A DNA stretch of 64,000 nt. Source: Ruminococcus sp. GTDB lineage: Bacteria; Bacillota; Clostridia; Oscillospirales; Ruminococcaceae. The notes below the pieces were generated by a model. The model made no database searches. It worked only from the letters and a program-made list of their open reading frames with translations, and was not told the origin of the DNA. The stretch is from assembly GCA_016288815.1 (NCBI GenBank), contig JAEELF010000042.1:1-64000 (forward strand). Direction: 5' to 3'. The position numbers and the translations under genes were made by a program. Below, piece by piece: positions 14,237 to 26,200 of this stretch (its first letter is position 1; each line of letters opens with the position of its first letter).

Positions 14237-16885
14237 GTGAAAATGAGAACCAGATTTACCGCAGCGGTGCTTTCGTGCGCCCTGACGGCGGCTGTTCTGC
14301 CGTCGGACGTGCCAGATACCGTCTGCGCAGCCGAAACGGCTGTATGCATCAACGAGGTCTGCTCGCAGAACAAAGCCTGCCTCGCCGACAGCTACGGCGC
14401 TTATTCCGACTGGATAGAGCTCTATAATCCCGGAAGCTCGGCTGTAGACCTTTCCGGCTGGGGGCTGTCCGATGACACCGCAAAGCCGCTGTTCTTCACG
14501 TTCCCGAGCGGAACTGTCATCGAAGCCGGCGGGCACATGGTGGTCTTCGCCAGCAAGCAGCAGTCCACTGCCGCGGAGCTCCACACAGGCTTTGCACTCA
14601 GCAAGAACGGCGATACCGTCGTGCTGTCCGATCCTTCAGGCAGGGTCTTGCAGCAGATAGATCTCCCCACGCTCGGGAATGACGTAACCTACGGCAGGAC
14701 TCCCGACGGCGGGGACAAATTCGAGATGATGTCTCCCACGCCGGCAAAGACGAACACCGTCACCGTTTCGGCACCGGGATTCTCCGAACCGTCGGGCTTC
14801 TACGGGACGGACTTCTCGCTGACGCTCACCGCGGGCGCGAATGAGACAATTTACTACACCACCGACGGCAGCGACCCGCTCACATCTTCGACGGCGCAGG
14901 TCTACACGTCAGCGATAACCGTGAAGGACCGCACCAGCGAGCCAAATATCTACAGCAGCTATGAGGAGAACGACAGCTCGGATACGTCCGTTTCGCGCGG
15001 GACAGGCTACCGCAAGCCGACATTCAACGTGGACAAGGCTACTGTCGTGCGTGCGGCTGCGAAAAATGCCGACGGAACATTCAGCAAGGTCGCCAGTCAG
15101 ACCTACTTCGTGACCAGCGGCAACCTCGCGCAGTACAGGAACATGACGGTCGTTTCGATAGTCGCCGATCCCGCCGACCTTTTCGACGCTGAAAAGGGTA
15201 TCTACGTCACCGGAAAGCAATACCTCGCGTGGCGCAGCAGTCCCTCCTATGATCCGCAGAAGAGCGTCTGGGACACAAACAACATCTGCAACTACTTTTC
15301 GCACGGCAGAGAATGGGAGCGCGAGGCTGATATCACCATATTCCGCAGCGGCGAGAACATCGTCGAGCAGAGAATGGGTATACGCATAAAAGGCGCTTCG
15401 ACCCGGAATGCCGCCCAGAAGAGCTTCCACCTCTACGCGAGGAGCGACTACGGCGCCTCCAAGCTCGAGTACCCGGTCATTCCCGGGAACTATGACTGGA
15501 CGGGCTCCCTCATCGACAAATACGATTCTATCTCGCTCAGGGCTGTCGGCGAGGAGGGACGTCTCCGCGACGGCTTCGCGCAGAAGCTCGTTGCTGGCAG
15601 GGAAAACCTCACCACCCAAGATATGCAGAGCTGCGTGGTGTTCCTCAACGGCGAATACTGGGGGCTCTACGAGATAGTCGAAAAGCTCTCCGACTACTTC
15701 ATCGAGAGCAATTACGGTATCGACAAAAATGACGTCGCGATGATAAAGAACGGCGAACTCGAGGAGGGCTCGCAGCAGGAGTTCGACAGCTTCATGGACT
15801 TCTGCGACGAGTACGCTATGCTCGACCTCACTGACGACACGAATTATCAGGCGGTCTGCGACGTTGTGGACATCGACAGTCTCATCGACCACTATGCGGC
15901 GGGACTCTACCTCGGGACGTATGACTGGCCGAACTACAATTACGCTCTCTGGCGCAATACAGGCAAAGTCATCGAGGGCAATCCCTACAGCGACGGCAAG
16001 TGGCGGTTCATCTCGTTCGATTACGATTACACTATGGGCAAGACCTACGCGGATTTCGGCGGTGTCGAGGGCTATGCCTACGACAGCTTCAATCATATGG
16101 AATACTTCGACAACGGCCTGCATTACGCTCCGACGAATCTGTTCATCAACCTGCTGAAAAATAAGGACTTCCGCACACGCTTCGTGAACGTCTACTGCGA
16201 CTACGCTAACGAAGTGCTCACTCCCGAGAAGGCTGACGCGATGATAAGTGTCTACAGCAGGGATTACACTGAGCCGCTCGCGCAGACGACCGTGCGCTGG
16301 TGGGGATTCTTCGGCGGCTCGAAGGACAGCAACCTCAGCTACAACCGCTCGCAGTACACGAATCAGGTCCTCCCGCAGATAAAGGAATTCTTCCGTCAGC
16401 GCAAGAGCTATACCCTCGAGGATATGCGCAATTACCTCGGGCTATCGCCGTCTATGAACACGATAACGCTGAAGACTTCCGGGAACGGCAGCATTCGCAT
16501 AAACTCCATAACTCCCGACGCTTCGGGCGGCTGGAGCGGAGATTATTCGGCGGACTGCCCCGTTACCCTGACTGCTGTCCCCGACGAGGGATACGATTTC
16601 ACCGGCTGGGGCGGGGATATCACCGGCAGCGAACTGACCATGACTGTTACCCTCGATAAGGCGAAGTCCATAACTGCCGGCTTCGGCGAGCATAAGACGG
16701 TCCGCGGAGATGTCAATGCAGACGGGAATTTCGGTGCTGCCGATCTGGTACTGCTCCAGAAGTGGCTGCTCGGCGTGCAGGGTACTGAGCTCCGTGACTG
16801 GAAGGCGGCAGACCTCTCCGGAGACGGCGTGCTCAACATCTTCGACCTATGCATGATGCGTCAGGAGCTCGCTGCACAGGGCTGA
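14237..16885 (+). CDS. CotH-kinase-like secreted protein with lamin-tail, InlB-repeat and dockerin
   Basis: Secreted 882-residue cellulosome-type protein. Order: signal peptide (about 1-28, ending VCAAE); lamin-tail domain (about 30-140, INEVCSQNK, DWIELYNPGSSAVDLSGW); chitobiase C-terminal-like beta domain (about 190-290, IYYTTDGSDPLTS); CotH kinase-like domain (about 300-660, RIKGASTRNAAQKSFHLYAR, GLYEIVEKLSDYFI, WRFISFDYDYTMG, whose Asp-Tyr-Asp resembles the kinase metal site); InlB-type B-repeat (about 735-815, GYDFTGWGG); dockerin (about 822-880, DVNADGNFGAADLVLLQKWL, IFDLCMMRQEL). The GTG at 14237 was chosen because GAGAGGGG precedes it by 7 bases. CotH of Bacillus phosphorylates spore coat proteins; the role of dockerin-tagged relatives is unknown. 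Confidence 0.88.
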   Translation: MKMRTRFTAAVLSCALTAAVLPSDVPDTVCAAETAVCINEVCSQNKACLADSYGAYSDWIELYNPGSSAVDLSGWGLSDDTAKPLFFTFPSGTVIEAGGHMVVFASKQQSTAAELHTGFALSKNGDTVVLSDPSGRVLQQIDLPTLGNDVTYGRTPDGGDKFEMMSPTPAKTNTVTVSAPGFSEPSGFYGTDFSLTLTAGANETIYYTTDGSDPLTSSTAQVYTSAITVKDRTSEPNIYSSYEENDSSDTSVSRGTGYRKPTFNVDKATVVRAAAKNADGTFSKVASQTYFVTSGNLAQYRNMTVVSIVADPADLFDAEKGIYVTGKQYLAWRSSPSYDPQKSVWDTNNICNYFSHGREWEREADITIFRSGENIVEQRMGIRIKGASTRNAAQKSFHLYARSDYGASKLEYPVIPGNYDWTGSLIDKYDSISLRAVGEEGRLRDGFAQKLVAGRENLTTQDMQSCVVFLNGEYWGLYEIVEKLSDYFIESNYGIDKNDVAMIKNGELEEGSQQEFDSFMDFCDEYAMLDLTDDTNYQAVCDVVDIDSLIDHYAAGLYLGTYDWPNYNYALWRNTGKVIEGNPYSDGKWRFISFDYDYTMGKTYADFGGVEGYAYDSFNHMEYFDNGLHYAPTNLFINLLKNKDFRTRFVNVYCDYANEVLTPEKADAMISVYSRDYTEPLAQTTVRWWGFFGGSKDSNLSYNRSQYTNQVLPQIKEFFRQRKSYTLEDMRNYLGLSPSMNTITLKTSGNGSIRINSITPDASGGWSGDYSADCPVTLTAVPDEGYDFTGWGGDITGSELTMTVTLDKAKSITAGFGEHKTVRGDVNADGNFGAADLVLLQKWLLGVQGTELRDWKAADLSGDGVLNIFDLCMMRQELAAQG

Positions 16886-16917
16886 GACGACGAATTACAG
16901 ACTGATAGTCATAAAAA

Positions 16918-16965
16918 AGTTTTGCCCCTGAGTATTACCAAGCACTCAGGGGCATTGTGTTTATT
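16918..16965. terminator. Bidirectional intrinsic terminator
   Basis: TGCCCCTGAGT (16923-16933) / ACTCAGGGGCA (16944-16954). A-run on the left gives a T-run on the minus strand, so it can end both the CotH gene and the TfoX-like gene. Confidence 0.75.
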
Positions 16966-16997
16966 GTGTCGCTAAGCTAAATCAGAAGATGTCTTTC

Positions 16998-17312
16998 TCA
17001 TTTTGCTTTTGCGGATTTCTTTTCCGGGAGCTCTGTGAACATACCATCAAGAAGCTCCAGAACGAGCGCCGTATCTTCAAATCTGTCAAATACATACATC
17101 AGCGTCTTTGAGCCTTCATACGGATAACGCAGTTCGGAATCTGCAAGCAGCCTGTCCGACGTCGGGGTTCTCTTCAGAAACAGTTCACTACCGCAAATGT
17201 CACCTATCAGCTTACCGTTGAGGTATACAAGGTATCCGCCCATCATTGATCTTATGACAATATCACCGGCTGCGGAAAAAACCTCACGGACATATTCATT
17301 AAAGTCATTCAC
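16998..17312 (-). CDS. TfoX/Sxy N-terminal-domain protein
   Basis: A 104-residue protein consisting of a single TfoX N-terminal-like domain: FNEYVREVFSAAGDIVIRSM, MMGGYLVYLNGKLIGDICGS, ELFLKRTPTSDRLLADS, Pro-Tyr-Glu-Gly-Ser-Lys before the last helices, and a basic tail. In gamma-proteobacteria TfoX/Sxy activates competence, but free-standing N-terminal domains are common in Firmicutes with no proven role. The start is GTG at 17312, with AGGAGGTG 8 bases before; the longer frame upstream runs through the promoter. It lies against the direction of its dockerin-encoding neighbours and seems independent of them. Confidence 0.8.
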   Translation of the reverse strand: MNDFNEYVREVFSAAGDIVIRSMMGGYLVYLNGKLIGDICGSELFLKRTPTSDRLLADSELRYPYEGSKTLMYVFDRFEDTALVLELLDGMFTELPEKKSAKAK

Positions 17313-17352
17313 TATGGTCACCTCCTGTAAATCATGATGCATACCAGTTACA

Positions 17353-17381
17353 ATTCTATCACAACAAAGCTCTTTTGTCAA
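17353..17381 (-). promoter_or_regulatory. Sigma-A promoter of TfoX-like gene
   Basis: On the minus strand TTGACA (17381-17376), 17-bp spacer, TAGAAT (17358-17353). Confidence 0.75.
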
Positions 17382-17449
17382 TAAAAACACCATAGAACTT
17401 CTATGCTGCGAAAAACTAAGGAGAGGCGGGATTTTCTTTTCAAAAATTG

Positions 17450-17478
17450 TTGCAATGCCGGGCACGCCGTGCTATAAT
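17450..17478 (+). promoter_or_regulatory. Sigma-A promoter of GH43-dockerin gene
   Basis: TTGCAA (17450-17455), 17-bp spacer, TATAAT (17473-17478) with extended TGC. Confidence 0.8.
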
Positions 17479-17515
17479 AGGCTTGACAGTCAAAAATAGG
17501 CAAAGGAGTGAAACA

Positions 17516-20047
17516 ATGCTAAAGAATCAACTATTCAGACGTGCCGCCGCAGTGATGTGCAGTGCAGCCCTCCTGCTGTCCGCCGGCGCACCGCGGATAA
17601 GGCGCTGTGCGAATGCAGCGTCGGCTGCGGTCACGGTGTCCGACGAGATTGGACTCGTGGGGAATCTCTTCTGCATAGCGGACGAAGACACTGCTGACCA
17701 CGCTGCGTTCCAGTGGGCGACGACTCTCCCCGCAGACAGCTTCACGCTCTTCCGCTCGACCTCTCCGGACGGCGGATTTGTCCCTATTTATGCGGGAACA
17801 GGCACCTCCTGCGAAGACGACGATATGCAGGCTGGCACGACCTACTACTATCAGCTCAGGGTGACGTCCGGTGGCAGGGACTATTATTCCTCGGTCAAGC
17901 CGCTCACGCCCTGCGCTCTGCCGTCTGGTCTGAACACCTACGACAACCAGAAGGGCAGCAGCCTCGCCTATGAGACGGGTGGCTATAAGGTCGGCGATAC
18001 CTACTACAATTACGCGCTGAAAAGCCACTCCGGGACAAATGACATCTACCTTGAGGAGACTACCTCCCCCGACGGGAAAAGCTTCGGGAACTCAAAAAAC
18101 GTCGCGGACAGTTCGCAGAACAGCGACCTCGCGAACTGCAAGATAGAGTCCGTACACATCGACTACATCCCCGCGAAAAACAAGGTCGTCGTGTGGGCGC
18201 ACTGGGAGCAGCCCAGCGGCTATGCGGACGGCAAGGCACTTGTCATCACAGGCACTCCGGGCGGTCAGTTCACAGTACACCACGTCTACAATCCACTCGG
18301 CATTCAGGTGCGCGACATGGCTATATTCTTCGACGATGACGGCGCAGGATACCTCGTCGCAGCCGCCAACAAAGAGGGTCAGGGTGCGAACGCGACCATG
18401 TACATCTTCCGCATGAACGACGACTACAGCGACGTCACCGAGGTCGTGACTACGCTGTTTGAGGACCAGTACCGTGAGTTCCCGAACCTTATCAAGAAGG
18501 ACGGCTACTACTTCCTGTTCACCTCGCAGGCGGCGGGGTGGTACCCGAGCAGCGGCGCTTACAGTGTGACAGACGACCTATACGGCGAGTGGAGCGAGCT
18601 GCGCAGTATCGGCAATACCTCGACGTTCTCGTCGCAGTCAGGCTGGATAGTCAATATGCAGGACAAGAGCTACCTCATGCACGCCTACCGCTGGCTGAGG
18701 GCATCCTCGACAAGCGGCACCACGCTATGTCCGCTGTATTTCGACAACGGCTTCGCATTCTACGACTACTGCCCGTATTTCAAGTACAACACGTCCACAG
18801 GCGATCTCTTCCCCGTGCAGGAGGGCGAGCTTCTCTCGCAGGACAAACCCGCTTCATCGTCGCTCGCGGCAAAGGGAAGCAGCTCCCCTGCCAGGGCTTT
18901 CGACGGCTCGTATCAGACCTCGTTCACTGCGATCGGCGACTACAAAAAGTGGCCGTTTTACCTACAAGTTGATCTGGGACAGGTCTGCGAGCTCGCAAAC
19001 GTGCAGACCTCATGGTACATATGCAAGGGCTCGGAGGGTTACTACACCTATACCATTGAGGGAAGCCTCGACGGCGAGAACTGGACTGTGCTCCTCGACC
19101 ATACCGACAAAAACGCCGAGGAGGTCAGCAAAACGTACGGCTTCAACAGCGATATACTCACCGGCAGGGCGCGGTACGTCCGGCTGAACGTGCAGAACGC
19201 GACCCTCCAGAACAATCCGAACAACAACTGGTACACGCCCACAGTGTACGAGATGAAGGTGTACGGAACTCCTGTGAGTACGGCGGAAAAGCGTGAGCCA
19301 TATACTGTGATCGATTTTGAGAACGGGACGGGACTTCTCTGGCTTGAGGGCGCGGCCGCCGTTGTGACTGATTCCGAAAAGGGCAAGGTGCTGTACCTCG
19401 ACGGCAGCGACGATACCTACGGAGCTTTCCCCGCAGGAATGCTCGACGGTCTGCGTGATTATACCGTCAGCATGGATATCAAGTCTGAATCGGTGGGCGA
19501 CGTCTTCACATTCGCAGCAGGACTGAACAATGAACAGTACGTCTTTTTCAAGGTCGTGGAGGACAGGTTCAGATTTGCGGCTTCGACTGATTCGTGGCGC
19601 GACGAGACCGAGCTCGTCTATGACCTCGACGGAACGCAGTGGCATAACTACACACTCGTCGTGAGCGGTGCTGACACAAAGCTCTACCTCGACGGGAAGG
19701 AGATACTGCATACCACCGAGACCCACGCACAGCTCGCGGATATGGGCGCGGGAACGAGCTGCTTCATAGGAAAGTCTTTCTATCCGGAGGATGCCTGCTT
19801 CAAGGGCAGTATCGACAACGTTAAGATCTACAGGTGCGCGCTCACGGCACCCGAAATATGCGGCGTGACAGGCGATGTCAACGGAGACGGCGAATTCAAC
19901 GTCGCTGACCTCGTAGCAATGCAGAAGTGGCTGCTCGGAGCTCCCGATGCAAAACTCACAGACTGGAAGTCGGGCGACCTCTGCGCCGACGGACGTATCG
20001 ACATCTTCGATATGTGCGCAATGAGGACGCTCCTCGTCAATAACTGA
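17516..20047 (+). CDS. GH43-type exo-galactanase-like enzyme with F5/8C, LamG-like and dockerin
   Basis: Secreted 843-residue enzyme. Order: signal peptide (about 1-35); fibronectin-III-like domain (about 42-132); five-bladed propeller of GH43 type (about 145-440), with IESVHIDYIPAKNKVVVWAH, VRDMAIFFDDDGAGYLVAA, the REFPNLIKKDGYYFLFTS block and SQSGWIV; F5/8-type C domain, CBM32-like (about 445-585); concanavalin/LamG-like domain (about 595-778, MDIKSESVGDVFTFAAGLNN); dockerin (about 785-843, DVNGDGEFNVADLVAMQKWL). The propeller most resembles GH43 subfamily 24 exo-beta-1,3-galactanases acting on arabinogalactan, which is an inference from motif style. The ATG at 17516 follows AAAGGAG. A terminator follows. 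Confidence 0.82.
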   Translation: MLKNQLFRRAAAVMCSAALLLSAGAPRIRRCANAASAAVTVSDEIGLVGNLFCIADEDTADHAAFQWATTLPADSFTLFRSTSPDGGFVPIYAGTGTSCEDDDMQAGTTYYYQLRVTSGGRDYYSSVKPLTPCALPSGLNTYDNQKGSSLAYETGGYKVGDTYYNYALKSHSGTNDIYLEETTSPDGKSFGNSKNVADSSQNSDLANCKIESVHIDYIPAKNKVVVWAHWEQPSGYADGKALVITGTPGGQFTVHHVYNPLGIQVRDMAIFFDDDGAGYLVAAANKEGQGANATMYIFRMNDDYSDVTEVVTTLFEDQYREFPNLIKKDGYYFLFTSQAAGWYPSSGAYSVTDDLYGEWSELRSIGNTSTFSSQSGWIVNMQDKSYLMHAYRWLRASSTSGTTLCPLYFDNGFAFYDYCPYFKYNTSTGDLFPVQEGELLSQDKPASSSLAAKGSSSPARAFDGSYQTSFTAIGDYKKWPFYLQVDLGQVCELANVQTSWYICKGSEGYYTYTIEGSLDGENWTVLLDHTDKNAEEVSKTYGFNSDILTGRARYVRLNVQNATLQNNPNNNWYTPTVYEMKVYGTPVSTAEKREPYTVIDFENGTGLLWLEGAAAVVTDSEKGKVLYLDGSDDTYGAFPAGMLDGLRDYTVSMDIKSESVGDVFTFAAGLNNEQYVFFKVVEDRFRFAASTDSWRDETELVYDLDGTQWHNYTLVVSGADTKLYLDGKEILHTTETHAQLADMGAGTSCFIGKSFYPEDACFKGSIDNVKIYRCALTAPEICGVTGDVNGDGEFNVADLVAMQKWLLGAPDAKLTDWKSGDLCADGRIDIFDMCAMRTLLVNN

Positions 20048-20054
20048 AATGCAG

Positions 20055-20089
20055 CCGGCTGCGCGGGACTCCGCACAGCCGGTTTTTTA
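20055..20089 (+). terminator. Intrinsic terminator after GH43-dockerin gene
   Basis: CCGGCTG (20055-20061) / CAGCCGG (20076-20082) extended inward with one mismatch, then TTTTTT. Confidence 0.85.
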
Positions 20090-20173
20090 TAAAAAAATAT
20101 ACGGTTTTACGCGGCAAAGGTGCCATATACACACATAGTTAACAGAAAATTCACAAACTTTGCCGGCAAGAAG

Positions 20174-20182
20174 TGGTATAAT
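20174..20182 (+). promoter_or_regulatory. Extended -10 promoter of giant GLUG/MBG gene
   Basis: TGGTATAAT (20174-20182); the -35 region is poor. Confidence 0.6.
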
Positions 20183-20233
20183 TAAAAATGTATAGGTGCA
20201 GAAGCACCCGAAGTCATGATTGGAGGAATTGGT

Positions 20234-23200
20234 ATGAAGAAACTAAGGCAACGAATACTTGCCGGAATATCGGGATTTACGGTCGCGCTGTCGGCTGTGC
20301 AGTTCCCCGCGGCGGACACGCTGATGAGGGCTGCGGCGGACGGTCTCCCCGAAAGTCTGAGCACAGACGCCGACGGAAACGGCAACTACGACATCAGCAC
20401 GGCTGCGCAGCTCAATGATCTGGCTGCTTATGTAAACGCAGGCAATGACTGCTCAGAGCTGAGTTTCGAGCTGACTGGCGATATTGGAGAGATCGGCGAA
20501 TTTACCCCTATCGGTCGTGCCGATACTGCGTTCAACGGCATTTTTTTCGGTAACGACTACGAACTCTCAGGGCTTGCCATTGATATCGGCAACAAAGGCT
20601 ATGCCGGACTTTTCGGCTCGACAGGTACTGACGCATACATTGAGCACCTCAGTGTTTCCGGCTCTGTCAAAGGAAAAGACTATGTAGGCGGTATCGTAGG
20701 CGCGAACTCTGGTATGATCTTTGACTGCACCAACAGCTGCTCTGTCACCGGCACAGATGGCTTCATAGGCGGAATCGCAGGATATAATTACGGTGATTCT
20801 TCTACACAAGGCGTTATCGTCGGCTGCGTTAATAAAGGTTCTGTTACCGCAAACAGCGAAGCATCAGAAACCAATGATCCGAAATCAAATTATAACGGCG
20901 GTATTGTCGGCTGTAATGAAGGTTTCGTTGACACCTGCTATAATACCGGAGCTGTCACCGTAAATGGAAAGTGTGATTATATCGGCGGTGTTGTGGGAAG
21001 CAACGATAATAATGCTTCTGTGACATACAGCTACAATACCGGAGATGTCACAGTGACCGGATCTGGCAACAGCAATATTGGCGGCGTTGTCGGCAGCAAT
21101 AATAATAATTATATTACTATTGAAAACTGTTATAATACCGGAGCTATCACCGTGACCGGCGGAAATAATTGGGATATCGGCGGCGTTGTGGGATGGAACG
21201 ATTCTGCTCCTGTGAAAAGCTGCTACAATACCGGAAGTATTTCCGTATGTGAGGGTGATGAAGGATGCGCTGCTAACCAAAGTATTGGCGGTGTTGTTGG
21301 CTCAACTTCTGGCAGCATCGAAAACTGCCGCAATACCGGCGCGGTCGCTGTAGGCGGAGTTGACAGTACTTTTACGGGCGGTATCGTCGGATCATGTGAT
21401 GGCTCTATCCTTTACAACTTTAATACCGGGACTGTGTCAGGCGTGAATAACGTCGGCGGTATAAGCGGCGACGGCTCAGCCGAATATTGCTATAACAAGG
21501 GAGCCGTGATCGGAAAAACTTATGTCTATGGTATAAGCGGTACCGACTCTGTTAAGAATAGCTTCAATACAGGAGCTGTGACGGGTATTGATCATATCGG
21601 CAATATCAGTTTTAATGATAATTATACTAACTGCTTCTACCTGAACGGCACAGAGACAGATGACGGCGGAAGAACAGCAGAGCAGTTCGCGAGCGGCGAG
21701 ATCTGCTTACTGCTCAACGGCGGCGAATTCGGCGAGCCGGTCTTCCGACAGAACATCAACAACGACAAGACCGCAGATGCTCTGCCTGTCCTCAACAGCA
21801 CGCACGGAACGGTATACATCACCTCGAAGTGCAATGCGGCTGACACCTACGGCAACACAGCCAACGCTGAGAGACACTGCTACGAAAACGGATTCTGCAC
21901 GCAGAAAGAGGGCGAGGTACACCTCCAGCCCGCGGAGTATGTCCCCAAGACAGATACAGACGCGGCATACTACGCGATAAGCAACGCTGGACAGCTCATC
22001 TGGTTCGCGGAAACGGTGAACCGCGGCGCTCTCGGAACACAGAACGCTAAGCTCACCGCGGACATTGACGCTTCGGAGTCGGCTCTGCCCGAAAATACGG
22101 CTTATGTGCCGATAGGTTCTTATGATTATAGCTACTCAGGCGTCTTCGACGGCGGCAAGCATACTGTAAATATCTATTTCAATGACGACACGTCGTCTAA
22201 TGTGGGAATGTTCGGTTATGCAGACTCTGCGGATATCAGCAATATCACTGTTAAGGGAAGCATTACAGGTCAGAATAGAGTAGGCGGTATTGCTGGTGAT
22301 TCATTTCTTACAGATTTCACTGACTGTCTCAACGAAGCTACTATCATCGGCGCGAACAACACTGGCGGTATCGCTGGTGACGCTACAAACTGTACATTCA
22401 ATTACTGCGGAAACACCGGAAGTGTGAAGTGCACCGGCACAGGAACTTGGGATTATGCGGGCGGTATCGTTGGAGATCAGGTTATTTGCAGGATTTTGAA
22501 CTGCTATAATGTTGGTTCTATATCCGGAACTCAAACAGGCGATATCTTCGGAAACTATACGTCGGCAGTAACCGACATAGAGGTCGCAGACCTTTCCAAC
22601 AACTATTATGCAGTAACTTCGGGTCCTGAGACGACTGTGACCTGCAAGGTAGTCGGCAGCGATGATACTATAAGCTTTGCCGAGGGTCTCAGCATGGATA
22701 AGTTCATCTCGGGTCAGGTGGCGTTCAGGCTGAACGGCTCGAGCAACTCCAGCGACGAATGGCACTTCGGTCAGAATATCGACAATGGCGAACCTGTACA
22801 GTCCTACCCCAACTTCACCGGCGCGAGAGTCTACGAGAACGAAAAGTGCAACGGGGAGAAGTTCTATTCAAATACGCTGTACCATCGGAGCGATAGTCAC
22901 CTCCATAACTATGACGAGAACGGAATATGCACTCAAACGGAGGGCGAAACACACTTCGAGCCTGCTGTCGCATATTACCCCGAAGGATATGACCCTGCTA
23001 CAGCTGATGAACCTGTTGATCCCGATTACTACGAAGTATATAATGTGGGACAGCTCATGTGGATATCTCACTCCATATGGTCGGAAACGAACATCAAGGA
23101 AGTACGCCTCATGGCTGATCTGGACATGAGCGTCCTTGCAGATTACGACTGTAACTGGCTGCCTATAGGCTATGAGGACCTTACTTTCCACGGAGTTTTC

Positions 23201-26200
23201 GACGGAAACAAACACACGATCAAAAACCTCACATATACTGCTGAGGAGCCGACAGATGACTTTCCGCACCCCTACGCTGGTCTCTTCGGACGCACAAGCG
23301 GCGCGACTATCAAAAACCTGATGCTTGAAGATCCTGTCATCTCCGGCGGTGACTGCGTCGGCGGTATCGTTGCTTTTGCAGACGTTTACACCAAGATAGA
23401 GTGCTGTGCGGTCGTAGGCGGAACTATCTCCGGCACGAGCAACGTCGGCGGTATAGCAGGAAAGCTCGGCGGAGAAGTCATCAGATGCTATAACACAGCT
23501 ACTGTCACGGGTACGACTGCTTTCGGCGGTATCTCCGGCAGCATGGAGGGCGATGATGCCCGTGTTGCTGATTCCTACTACCTTGATACCTGCGTAACAG
23601 ACTGTTCAGAGCTTGGCTCCAAGACCGAAGCTGAATTCAAGAGCGGCGAGGTCTGCTTCCTGCTCGGCAATGCTCCCTTCGGTCAGAAAATAGGCACGGA
23701 CGATCACCCTGTTTTCTCCGATGACACTGTTTACTACGTGGCGGTTGCATATGGTCTTACATATCTTCTCGTTCCAGATGAGAAATATTTCGCTAACGCA
23801 AATGATATCATTGACCTCTCCAAGGCTAAGGGTATCGGAAATACAACAGCATACACGGTCAAGGCTTACGACGGCAAAACTGAGCTTGACAGTCTCGAAT
23901 ACACAGTTACAAGGGGAGCTAATATAACATTAAAGCGCACCCTCAAGGCTGTTACTCTTTCGACAGACGACGCGTCTGCTGACATCACCGGCACATACGG
24001 TACTGCTGTCACAGCTATCGACCTCTCGCAGTACGTCAGCAACAAGGACATTTATGATAGCGTGAGCTATGCTCTTGCGGATGGCGAGACCCTTCCCGCA
24101 GGACTGACTCTCTCCGAGGGCAAGATCACGGGTACTCCCCAGGCTGCCGGAAAGTCTTCTGCTGTAATAACCATAACAGCCCAAGGCGAAAATACCGACA
24201 CAGAGACGGCTGCTCTCAAACTCAATTTCGACATCGCAAAGGCTGCACTCACTGTAACTCCTGCTGATATCTCCATCACCTACGGCGATGAGCTTCCGGA
24301 GACAGTCGCAGTCACATACACAGGACTTGTCAGCAGCGACACGTTTGCTGAGTCGCTCGCATTCACGAGTGAATATGAGCAGTTCGGCAAGGTCGGCGCA
24401 TACACAGGCGCTCTCACAGCACTCACTGCACCGAATTACGACGTGACATACGAAGCTGTCAGCATAACAGTCTCCCCCAAGGCGCTCACAGTAACTCCCG
24501 ACCCTGTTACTATCACTTACGGTGAAAAGCTGCCGGAAAAGGTAAAGGTCACATATGAGGGACTTGTCGGAGAGGATACATTCGCGGCTGAACTTAAAGT
24601 GGTCTCCAACTATGTTCAGTACGGCTCCGCAGACAACTATGAAGACGCTGTCGGCGTTGATCCTTTCACTGACGATAATTACACAATAACATTCAATACC
24701 TCCGACCTCACTGTAGAAAAGGCTCCCCTCACTGTAACGCCCTCCCCTGTCGCTATAACTTACGGCGACAAGCTCCCGGCGACAGTTGAAGTTACATACG
24801 ACGGGCTCGTCGGTACTGATACATTCGATGACGCACTCGCATTCACAAGTGCATATGAGCAGTTCGGCAAGGTCGGAACATACACCGGCACGCTCACTGC
24901 TCTCACCGCTCCGAACTACGACGTGACATACGGAACAGTTTCTATAACCGTTTCCCCGCTCGAGATCACAGCTGAGTGGACGGGCGACACATTCGTATTC
25001 AACGGCAAGGCGCAGTCCGTTACAGCCGTCCTCAAGGGCGTGCTCAACAAGGACGACGTTACACTTATACTCACAGACGATTCCAAGACCAATTCCGGCA
25101 CATACACTGCGACTGCTGAACTCAGCGGCACAGCAAAGGGCAATTACACGCTCAATGCCGATTCCGCGAGCCACAAGTGGTCTATCACTAACGCCGTTAT
25201 GACTGCTGAGGCTGAGGGCTATACCGGCACATACGACGGTAAGGCTCACGGCATAACAGTAACTCCCGCGACCGATACCGCTAAGGTATACTACTCCACA
25301 GAAGAGCTCTCTGCTGAGGACTTCATCAAGGGCAATGTCACAGCTTCTCCTGAGTTCACAGACGCAGGCGACTACACAGTTTTCTTCTGTGCAGCTGATG
25401 ATAACTACGACCCGTACATCGGCAGTGCTGTAGTCTCTATCGCACCCAAGACACTCACGCTGACATGGTCTGTCGATGTCGTTTACAACGGCACTGAACA
25501 GTCAGTGACGGCAGTTCCTGACGGACTTATCGGCAATGACACAGTCGAGCTCGCCTACACCGGCAACACCGGCACAGCTGCTGGTACATACTCCGCTAAG
25601 GCTTCGCTCGCACAGTCTGGCAACTACGTCCTCGACGAGGAGACATCCGCACACACATGGTCGATAAAGAATGCGGCAATGACCGCAAAGGCAGTCGGCT
25701 ACACCGGTACATACGACCAGAAGCCGCACGGCATAACAGTTACTCCGAGCGTTTCCGGCGCGAAGATATACTACCTCACGAAGCTCCCCACCAGCCTTGC
25801 TGACATCAAGGACGCGACTACTGTTGCTCCCACATTCACAAAGGCAGGCGTATACACAGTATACTACCTCGTTACCGCACCGAACTATGATTTTGTTATC
25901 GGCAGCGCAAAGGTCAAGATAACAAAGGCTCCCCTGAAGCTCCTCTGGGGTGAAGACAAGGTATTCAACGGCAGTGAGCAGTCCGTTACCGCGACCGTTA
26001 TAGGTCTGATCGGCGACGACACCGCAACCATTACCTACACCGGCAATAAGGCTACGAATGCGGGAACTTATGTAGCTTCCGCTGAGGTGACATATGACAC
26101 CGACAACTACGAGCTTGCTGAGGACGCACTCGCTCCTCACCCGTGGAGGATATCCGCACTCGACCCGACAGACAGTGACGGACTCGTGATAACTGTCGGT

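Noticed and set aside
23930..25249. Minus-strand 439-codon frame, and others such as 14909-16123, 41014-42348 and 52977-54170
   Set aside because: Each lies fully opposite a gene with clear domain motifs. The frames follow from codon bias and lack family motifs and ribosome sites.
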